Positions 58,892 to 64,000 of a DNA stretch of 64,000 nt are shown one piece after another. Source of the stretch: PMG-095 sp049324695 (GTDB lineage Bacteria; Myxococcota_A; Polyangia; Polyangiales; Polyangiaceae); NCBI GenBank assembly GCA_049324695.1, contig JBMOMJ010000048.1, forward strand, positions 483,968 through 547,967, written 5' to 3'. The notes under the pieces are model-generated. The model did no database searches, was not told the origin of the DNA, and worked only from the letters and a program-made list of their open reading frames with translations. Every line of letters starts with the position of its first letter. Position 1 is the stretch's first letter. Both the position numbers and the translations under genes were made by a program.

Positions 58892-59000
58892 CCGAAGCGC
58901 GGCACGAGCCAATCGCGTGAACAACATGCCGCTACGAACGAAGGCATGAGCCGTTGACGGCGTTCGGCCCCGCCGCGGGCCAGCCGAATTGCACGCACAC

Positions 59001-60623
59001 TCAGTACCCGATCTTGTCGGTGTACGCGAACAGCCCTGTGCCGTACGAGCCACCCCACTGATACCCGTAGCGACGTTCTGCCTCGATCTCCATGATGTTG
59101 TACTTCTTTCCAACCCCGGGCGGATTGTCCGTCGGCAAGCGACCACTAAAGAACCCCGTGTCCTTGTCGAGATCATAGAAGCGGTACCACATCGTGCTTC
59201 CCACTTTGCTTTGAATTGGATTGTACATGTCATCCGTGCTTCCAGAAGGACGACTGACGTAAGCTGTATCAATCACCTTCACAGCACCACTCTTGTACCA
59301 GGCGATCGCCGCTTGAGCGGCGGCCTTCACCTCAGGCGTCTGAGGTTGTGACAGCAGAAACCCAATCACCCCCACGGATTCCTTGCCACTCTTGGAAGGA
59401 AGCTCATACGAACGCGCACCCATTGCAGCGTACGTATTCGGATCGTGCTGCGCACACCAAACCGTGCGCACACCACCCTGCTGAATTTGCGCCTTCAAAA
59501 TATAGTCGATCGCCCTGCTAATCGCCCCAGAGATCTTCCCCAGCTGCGCCGACGACAGCGTCTCCGCGCCGAACGGCGCCTTCTGATGCACCGCCAAGTC
59601 CAACATACCCAACACACGCACCATCGCGTCATCGTTGAACGTCACGTAGTTCGAATAGCTATTTGGACGCGCCGGATAAACCTGCGGAAAACCGCCCGAG
59701 GCGTATTGCATCGTCAAAATGAAGTCCACCCCTTTGCGCACCGAATCTCTGTACTTCGCCTCGCTACTTCGTCGATACACGTCAGCCAGAAACATAATCT
59801 CCGTCACCGTACCGCCGTTATCGATTGTACCGAGCTCCACTCCGTTCGCCCCTGTCCAGTCCGCCCGCGGCTCACTCCCGTTCCACGCAGATGCATAACC
59901 CGCCTTCCCATACTTGAACCACCCACCGTGTGGCATCTGCCACGTAATCATATTATCGGCCAACGCCCTATCCGCAGCCAGCTTCGCCGCGTCGCCACTG
60001 GCTGTGCTCAACCACGACGTATAAGAATTCACAATACTCGTCAGCGGATTCCCACTCTGATTCGGAATCGTCGCCCCACTCCCCCCCGTAGCATTCATAC
60101 CGCCATTCGCGCTCGTACCACCCGCAGCGCTCGTACCACCCGAGCCAGCGCCGCCCCTCGCAGTACTTCCGCCAACACCACTCACACCACCGCCAACGTT
60201 AGCGCCACCCATCGCTATCGAACCCCCGGACGTCGACGTACCACCACCGCTCACCGCACCACCGCTCGACACGCCACCGCTCGACACGCCACCGCTCGAA
60301 ACGCCACCGCTCGATGCACCACCGCTCGATGCACCACCGCTCGATGCACCACCGCTCGATGCACCACCGCTCGAAACGCCGCCCGTCGACGTGCTTCCAC
60401 CTGTCGTAGCGCCAGCGCCGCCCGAAGCGCTCACGCCGCCTGCCGAGTTAGCTCCGCCCGAGCTCTTCCCAGCGGTTCCGCCGTTGTGAAGAGTTCCACC
60501 CGTCGTGTTCCCCGCACCGCCCGTCTCCGAACTCTGACCAACATCGCTGGAACAAGCCGCTGCACTCAGCGCAAAGCAAACGATCTTTCCGAAAAGGCCC
60601 AACTGCCGAGGATGGAAGGACAT
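59001..60623 (-). CDS. Secreted pectate lyase (PL10 type) with Gly/Ser tether
   Basis: A 540-residue lipoprotein. The signal ends at LSAAACSSD and is followed by about 160 residues of GGxSS repeats. The catalytic part matches the PL10 pectate lyase family: NMITWQMPHGGWFKYG, DNGGTVTEIMFLADVYR, DFILTMQYASGGFPQVYP, YVTFNDDAMVRVLGML, RTVWCAQHDPNTY, ARSYELPSKSGKESVGVIGF and WYRFYDLDKDTGFFSGR near the end. It cleaves polygalacturonate by calcium-dependent beta-elimination outside the cell. ATG 60623 is preferred over GTG 60662 because it places the signal peptide normally; neither has a strong ribosome site. Confidence 0.93.
   Translation of the reverse strand: MSFHPRQLGLFGKIVCFALSAAACSSDVGQSSETGGAGNTTGGTLHNGGTAGKSSGGANSAGGVSASGGAGATTGGSTSTGGVSSGGASSGGASSGGASSGGASSGGVSSGGVSSGGVSSGGAVSGGGTSTSGGSIAMGGANVGGGVSGVGGSTARGGAGSGGTSAAGGTSANGGMNATGGSGATIPNQSGNPLTSIVNSYTSWLSTASGDAAKLAADRALADNMITWQMPHGGWFKYGKAGYASAWNGSEPRADWTGANGVELGTIDNGGTVTEIMFLADVYRRSSEAKYRDSVRKGVDFILTMQYASGGFPQVYPARPNSYSNYVTFNDDAMVRVLGMLDLAVHQKAPFGAETLSSAQLGKISGAISRAIDYILKAQIQQGGVRTVWCAQHDPNTYAAMGARSYELPSKSGKESVGVIGFLLSQPQTPEVKAAAQAAIAWYKSGAVKVIDTAYVSRPSGSTDDMYNPIQSKVGSTMWYRFYDLDKDTGFFSGRLPTDNPPGVGKKYNIMEIEAERRYGYQWGGSYGTGLFAYTDKIGY
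60257..60380 (-). repeat. Eight 15-bp tandem units in pectate lyase tether
   Basis: About eight copies of a 15-base unit (plus strand gcaccaccgctcgat and variants) encode GGASS and GGVSS pentapeptides. Four central copies are identical, so length change by slippage is likely. Confidence 0.85.
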
Positions 60624-60689
60624 CACCCGAACAAGTCGCTGCGCCCCTTCTTTGTGGGTCACTAATTGACGATATTCGAGAAAACCAGC

Positions 60690-61160
60690 GGTTCAGCGCG
60701 GCGCAAAACGAGACGGGGCTCCCAGGGCTTCCACGCCCGGAAGCACGCACAACGTTCGACTTATCGCTGGTCCAGCCGCGCACGCGGACGAGATGCGCTT
60801 CGGTCCACGGCATGGAAGGCTCAAGACCAGACTCTGCAGCCGTGATTCGAGCATCGCATTCTGCGCGCCACGCGTCAGACCATTCCTCGCACAGGCGCAT
60901 GCTCGGCGCCACATGCTCTCGCGGAAGCACTGATTCGGCCTCCAGCATAGGAGAGTTCTGAGCCGCCCAGCGCAACTGCAGCAGCCGCCACGCCACCGCG
61001 ATCTCGATGGCTAACGCGATAAAAAGCGCGCGTAGGCTCTCCAGCTGAAGGCGCTAATAGTTGCGGCCGGTCTTGACGACTTTGAAAAATTCCTCGATCA
61101 ACCAACGTGCATCCGCATCGAGCAAGCCTCGTGCCGCGCGCGCTGAAACCGCTACTGCCG
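60690..61160 (-). pseudogene. IS4-family (Tn5-like) transposase C-terminal remnant
   Basis: On the minus strand the frame reads DADARWLIEEFFKVVKTGRN, then a TAG, then RLQLESLRALFIALAIEIAV and AWRLLQLRWAAQNSP. RWxIExFFKxxKTG followed by LRALxxxLxxxVAWRLLxLR is the end of the IS4/Tn5 transposase catalytic domain, including the glutamate of the DDE triad. The N-terminal two thirds are absent and the frame has a stop, so this is a dead fragment. It marks the left side of the cassette array. No inverted repeats were identified. Confidence 0.75.
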
Positions 61161-61472
61161 GCTTCGGTGCTTCGTGAGCGCGCGAGAAAACTGGCGGACA
61201 AAGGCGGAAGCACCTACGCGCCAGCGCCACCATTCATCTATCTGGACGCATAAACGCGCGCGCAAAAGACGGCCAATTCGCACCCCCGAATGCAGAAGCA
61301 CTACGCAACCGCGTCTATTCGCTTCGTACCGCTGCAATTTGACCAGATATGCGCGTTAGGCAGACCTGCGTTTGCCCGGCTCGCTTCCGCAGAAGGCACG
61401 CGAGCGGAACCACGGTGCGGCCGCAGGGGTGGAGCGGCGTGCATTGCAGCATGCTCGGCGGCAGAATATGTA

Positions 61473-61479
61473 GTTGGGC
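61473..61479 (+). repeat. Isolated right-half attC core site
   Basis: GTTGGGC followed 8 bases later by the ATG of the first cassette gene, exactly as at the other sites. The matching left core is not clear; the best candidate (ACGCAAC, 61303-61309) has a mismatch. GCTGCAAT (61331-61338) and ATTGCAGC (61444-61451) could form the stem. Confidence 0.35.
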
Positions 61480-61486
61480 GGACGAA

Positions 61487-62080
61487 ATGTCGAAAGGCGC
61501 CTTGGGTCACACGGTTGCCGGCATTGGCATTCTCCTAAGTTTCTGTCTCGGGATTCTGGTGCTTTTTCGCCCTGACGTCGTAGAGACAAGATCGCGCGCA
61601 CTCCTAGTTGCGCACGTTCGACGGGAGATGGCGCAGGAACCCCGGTTCACCCAAACGCCAGTTCAGCAAGCCAACATTCAACGCGCTCTTGCTGACGTCT
61701 GTCACCATTGCTCACCGCAGCGTCCTGTTTTCGTACCCGACGACGCGCCGCGTGAAATCCAGCTCGCTATCCGACGCTACATCGGAATGCTCCTCGATCT
61801 TTTCGTGGGCATTCTCGCCCTCCTCACCGTCAACCTGCTCGCCGTGGTTGTAGGCACCCTGATTGCTCGTTCTCAGCCAACAGCATGGCCTTGTGCAACT
61901 GCGGTCAGTGCTGCGGTGATTCTTTCGGAGATCGCGGAGCTTATCGCGCCTTCACCGTTCTACTTCGTGTTTTTGCGCTGGCCGGTCACTTTCCCTGTGG
62001 GCTGGGGCGTCGTTCTCTTCATCGGTGGCTTGGTCTGCGCTATTCGCCGATCAACGCCTGCCACCCGCAATCCGACCTAA
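61487..62080 (+). CDS. Cassette 1: four-helix membrane protein, unknown function
   Basis: A 197-residue protein starting 8 bases after a GTTGGGC core. Helices are at about 5-28 (LGHTVAGIGILLSFCLGILV), 95-125 (IGMLLDLFVGILALLTVNLL), 133-150 and 165-185 (VTFPVGWGVVLFIGGLVCAI). Between the first two is a soluble loop with a CHHC motif (ADVCHHCSPQRP) that might bind a metal. No family recognised. The longer frame from 61349 has no start signal and crosses the core site, so it is rejected. Unknown small membrane proteins are typical cassette cargo. Confidence 0.75.
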   Translation: MSKGALGHTVAGIGILLSFCLGILVLFRPDVVETRSRALLVAHVRREMAQEPRFTQTPVQQANIQRALADVCHHCSPQRPVFVPDDAPREIQLAIRRYIGMLLDLFVGILALLTVNLLAVVVGTLIARSQPTAWPCATAVSAAVILSEIAELIAPSPFYFVFLRWPVTFPVGWGVVLFIGGLVCAIRRSTPATRNPT

Positions 62081-62136
62081 AGAAGCGATGAGCGCAACAA
62101 GAGAGAACTGTGTTCCCGACTTGCTCCTCACGCGGC

Positions 62137-62250
62137 GCCCAACTCTGCGTTGAACCCGACGGGAGCCGTGTTGAAGCGACATCGCGCCTCTTCGACCGTG
62201 ACGCTGCGGTGGTTTGGTTGCGCCGCGGGTTAACGCCCGGTACGTTGGGC
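62137..62250 (+). repeat. attC-like recombination site 1
   Basis: Left core GCCCAAC (62137-62143), right core GTTGGGC (62244-62250), 114 bases in all. The cores are exact inverted copies. The inner boxes include GCGTTGAAC on the left and GGTTAACGC on the right, which also pair. The cassette 2 gene starts 7 bases after the right core. Confidence 0.7.
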
Positions 62251-62256
62251 GGGCAG

Positions 62257-62736
62257 ATGAAGCCTTCGCCCTCAGAGGCATTAGCGCAAACCCTCGCGGT
62301 TGTTGCAGCCCGCCTTCCGCCTCGCACTCGCTGGCGCATTCGGGAAAGCGTCGTCGACTTCGACTTCACGCGGAGCCGAGCTCCCCTTCGTCCTTTGACC
62401 GTCGATGACGTGAACGGTGAAGTTCCTCCGAGCTGGACTGACTTCTACCCTTTTGGTGAAGAGGATGGCACTCAGCGTGGCGGTTCAAACTCTCTCCTCG
62501 TGCTTTCCTCATTGTCAGGAAACGTACACGGACTGGACTTGGAGCGCGAACAGCCCATCTATTTTCTGAATTCGTCCATCGACGAATTCGTGGACACGTT
62601 CCTCGCCTTCGATCGCTACCTCTCAATCGGCGACGCCGCGAAGCCCCACGTACAAGCTATGCTTCTGGCGATCGGCGCAAACTCGAATGTTCCGAGCGAG
62701 TGGCTGCTCCTTTGGGACTACCTCGACGCCTCGTAG
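62257..62736 (+). CDS. Cassette 2: small soluble protein, possibly SUKH/SMI1-like
   Basis: A 159-residue protein beginning MKPSPSEALAQTLAVVAARL. Its middle reads WTDFYPFGEEDGTQRGG, LLVLSSLSGNVHGLDLE, then IYFLNSSIDEFVDTFLAFDR. The order 'FG...G...L.vl...G.V.glD....I......S..eFv..f' resembles SMI1/KNR4 (SUKH) immunity-type proteins, but this is a weak match by eye. The ATG lies 7 bases after attC site 1; the frame upstream to 62110 runs through the attC and is not expected to be translated. The gene ends 23 bases before attC site 2. Confidence 0.7.
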   Translation: MKPSPSEALAQTLAVVAARLPPRTRWRIRESVVDFDFTRSRAPLRPLTVDDVNGEVPPSWTDFYPFGEEDGTQRGGSNSLLVLSSLSGNVHGLDLEREQPIYFLNSSIDEFVDTFLAFDRYLSIGDAAKPHVQAMLLAIGANSNVPSEWLLLWDYLDAS

Positions 62737-62759
62737 CCGCTACGAAACCTACGAGCGCC

Positions 62760-62912
62760 GCCCAACAAGCTGTTGAAGCAGCCGGCCGCGCCTCGTCGCT
62801 ACCTGCTCCGTCCCCCCTCACGCCCGTGGTGACGTACCCCGGGCTCGGTCGTGGCTTCCTGATACCGCCTCGTTTCCTGATGCGGCGGCAGCTGAACGGC
62901 GGTACGTTGGGC
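62760..62912 (+). repeat. attC-like recombination site 2
   Basis: Left core GCCCAAC (62760-62766), right core GTTGGGC (62906-62912), 153 bases. The left inner box is AAGCTGTTGAAGC; the right is AGCTGAACGGCGGTAC. Site 3 shares most of its internal sequence, including a central palindrome CCCGTGG-tgacgta-CC(A/C)CGGG. Confidence 0.85.
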
Positions 62913-62929
62913 GGGCGAGGGAATTCGCG

Positions 62930-63106
62930 ATGTTCAACTACGACAGGTACACGTATCGAACAGCCGGTATGACCGAGTGGGTCGATCGACTTTCAGCCTT
63001 CTTCTTCGCCGACGATCTCATCCGCAGGTTGCGAGCCGCCCGCGAGAAGTATCTGAGCGAAGGCGAGATCGCGCGAGTCCAAGCCTTCGAGCGCGACCCA
63101 TTCTGA
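62930..63106 (+). CDS. Cassette 3a: 58-residue charged protein
   Basis: A 58-codon gene starting 18 bases after the right core of site 2. It reads MFNYDRYTYRTAGMTEWVDR, then RRLRAAREKYLSEGEIARVQ and ends ERDPF. It is helical and charged, with no recognised family. The next gene starts 9 bases after its stop, so cassette 3 carries a two-gene unit, possibly a small toxin-antitoxin-like or accessory pair (speculation). Confidence 0.6.
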   Translation: MFNYDRYTYRTAGMTEWVDRLSAFFFADDLIRRLRAAREKYLSEGEIARVQAFERDPF

Positions 63107-63115
63107 AAGCTCGCG

Positions 63116-63433
63116 ATGGGACTGGTGCGCTGCAATCGCCATGGTGACCAGACTGGTCCGCTGACTTGTGGTCACATCGGAGCTGCCGTCCGGTCCGAAT
63201 CTGACCCGACGGAGCCTCCCGTCGACTTCAGCGTCGACTTGATCGATGACCGCAGCGTCCTCCTGGATGTCCTTCTCTGCGAGCCATGTGCCCAACGTGT
63301 TCCAACCTCACGGCGCGCGGTGATAGGTGGCCGTCGGTTTGAACAGCCCGATTTTCCGTACGTCGCCCCGATCTGCGGACTCTGCCTAAAGGAGTGGGCG
63401 ACTCGGTCGAATCGATTTCATGAACCGCGGTAA
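63116..63433 (+). CDS. Cassette 3b: small protein with zinc-ribbon-like cysteine pairs
   Basis: A 105-residue protein with three metal-ligand-like groups: CNRHGDQTGPLTCGHIG near the start, CEPCAQR near residue 60, and CGLCLKEW near 90. The CxxH/CxxC spacing suggests one or two zinc sites. No family is recognised. It begins 9 bases after the 58-codon gene and ends 28 bases before attC site 3. Confidence 0.7.
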   Translation: MGLVRCNRHGDQTGPLTCGHIGAAVRSESDPTEPPVDFSVDLIDDRSVLLDVLLCEPCAQRVPTSRRAVIGGRRFEQPDFPYVAPICGLCLKEWATRSNRFHEPR

Positions 63434-63461
63434 ATGCAGGCGCAGCGTCAGAGCAGACGCC

Positions 63462-63615
63462 GGCTAACAAGCTGTTGAAGCTGACAGCCGCGCCTCATGT
63501 CTACCTGCGGCCTCCTGCCTCTCGCCCGTGGTGACGTACCACGGGCTCGGTCGTTGCTTCCTGATACCGCCGCGGTTTCTGTGTGCGGCCGCTGCTTAAC
63601 AGCCGTACGTTAGGC
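63462..63615 (+). repeat. attC-like recombination site 3
   Basis: Left core GGCTAAC (63462-63468), right core GTTAGGC (63609-63615), 154 bases, nearly the same length as site 2 and alike in sequence. The centre holds a perfect inverted repeat CCCGTGG-tgacgta-CCACGGG. The left core has one mismatch to a perfect inverse of the right core. Confidence 0.85.
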
Positions 63616-63915
63616 GCACGTGCAACGCTGGCAACTCGGAGGCTATAGCGAGCAGCGCATTCCCAATGGCGCGCGCTTCTGCAGTCGCAAATACCCAGGG
63701 GCGGGGCTGAGCTAAGGAACGGCGACGTGGAATTGCTGGACCGTTCTTCCCTAGGCGTTCGCATGCGCGCGCTGTCGCGATGTTCTAGCGTGCTTGGCGT
63801 TCTGGGCTCCCGTAGTCGCCGAACACCTACGCCTGCACGACTTCTTGCCCGGCGCGGTGGATGCCGCACCGGAATGGAGTTGCCCCGATTTGGCGAACAG
63901 ATTTGACTGCTTGAA
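63616..63915. other. Region between last attC site and IS3 element
   Basis: No supportable gene. A cassette gene would be expected just after site 3 but none is readable, perhaps because the IS3-type element inserted here. TGGAGTTGCCCCGATTTGGC near 63876 looks like an IS3-family end sequence; this is tentative. Confidence 0.35.
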
Positions 63916-63999
63916 TCAGCTCGGTGCGTTGGTCTCGAACTCGATGGGCGACACGTAGTCGAGGTGGGAGTGGAGCCTGACGAGGTTGTAGTAGTTGTC
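63916..63999 (-). CDS. IS3-family transposase OrfB, C-terminal end only (cut by window edge)
   Basis: The last 27 residues read DNYYNLVRLHSHLDYVSPIE followed by FETNAPS and a TGA at 63916-63918. (Y)NxxRxHSxLxYxSPxEFE is the conserved end of IS3-family OrfB (rve) transposases. The rest of the gene lies to the right of the window. It flanks the cassette array. Confidence 0.85.
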   Translation of the reverse strand, partial: DNYYNLVRLHSHLDYVSPIEFETNAPS

Positions 64000-64000
64000 G

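Larger units (their letters stand above)
61473..63615 (+). mobile_element. Integron-like gene cassette array (attC sites, no integrase in window)
   Basis: Three attC-like sites (62137-62250, 62760-62912, 63462-63615) and a right-half core site (61473-61479) separate short plus-strand genes. Every right core reads GTTGGGC or GTTAGGC and is preceded by GTACGTT-like sequence; every left core reads GCCCAAC or GGCTAAC. The next gene starts 7-18 bases after the right core in each case. This is the layout of integron cassettes. With no integrase seen it would be called a CALIN (attC cluster lacking integrase), but the integrase may lie beyond the window. Confidence 0.75.

Noticed and set aside
60257..60380. 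The 15-base repeats as a CRISPR array
   Set aside because: Units are contiguous, in frame and encode GGxSS peptides; there are no spacers.
61355..61361. GTTAGGC as a further attC core site
   Set aside because: No inverse core and no gene start follow at the expected distance; one 7-mer alone is not evidence.

Overview
The window is high-GC DNA that reads like a myxobacterium (Myxococcota, probably Polyangiales or a relative). The reasons are a giant modular polyketide synthase, a Ser/Thr kinase beside a PEGA protein, many lipoproteins with long Gly/Ser/Ala/Asn tethers behind the lipobox, two DUF1592/DUF1552 gene pairs, and secreted plant-polysaccharide enzymes. This is inferred from gene content; no rRNA or intact tRNA is present to confirm it.

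Layout. (1) 1-13681: the left edge cuts a biosynthetic cluster. A FAAL-ACP-KS-AT-DH-cMT polyketide synthase runs leftwards out of the window. Divergent from it is a tightly coupled run of a TonB-dependent receptor with its own TonB-type domain, a lipoprotein, a small membrane protein, a SAM methyltransferase and a cysteine desulfurase. A type II thioesterase faces the end of that run. (2) 13682-15413: a decay zone with a PEGA-gene fragment and a broken polymorphic-toxin-like end. (3) 15414-18644: first DUF1592/DUF1552 pair, then a Kelch scrap, a PEGA protein and a Ser/Thr kinase. (4) 21686-28139: an EGF-repeat/discoidin lipoprotein, a CBM6-GH5 glycosidase, a cysteine-module lipoprotein and a membrane protein. 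(5) 28251-31891: a histidine kinase and a nitrogen-type PTS enzyme I (ptsP). (6) 32779-37284: second DUF1592/DUF1552 pair followed by a CE1-like esterase. (7) 37322-45733: phytochelatin synthase, a lipoprotein, the Kup potassium transporter, two unknown genes and an outer-membrane barrel protein. (8) 45914-52800: a cytosolic histidine kinase, then a compact minus-strand operon of KAS II, FAAL-like ligase, epimerase/reductase, acyl carrier protein and acyl-CoA dehydrogenase. (9) 52969-57005: decayed genes (a Crp regulator, a receiver scrap, a tRNA lacking its anticodon arm, a frameshifted 2OG oxygenase) around an intact CBS protein and a lipoprotein. (10) 57209-60623: a tethered lipoprotein and a PL10 pectate lyase. 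(11) 60690-64000: an IS4-type transposase relic, an integron-like array of small cassettes separated by attC-like sites, and the tail of an IS3-family transposase at the right edge.

The genes that appear to work together are the two fatty-acid-activating pathways and the cassette array. Both pathways use a FAAL to load an acyl chain directly onto an acyl carrier protein. The first extends it on a modular PKS and sits beside a receptor operon carrying a sulfur-mobilising enzyme. The second hands it to a stand-alone carrier protein with an acyl-CoA dehydrogenase, a ketosynthase and a reductase. The cassette array has at least three attC-like sites, all cassettes point the same way, and no integrase is visible.

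Start codons were chosen from Shine-Dalgarno matches, signal peptides and neighbouring overlaps. Domain assignments come from reading motifs, not from database searches.
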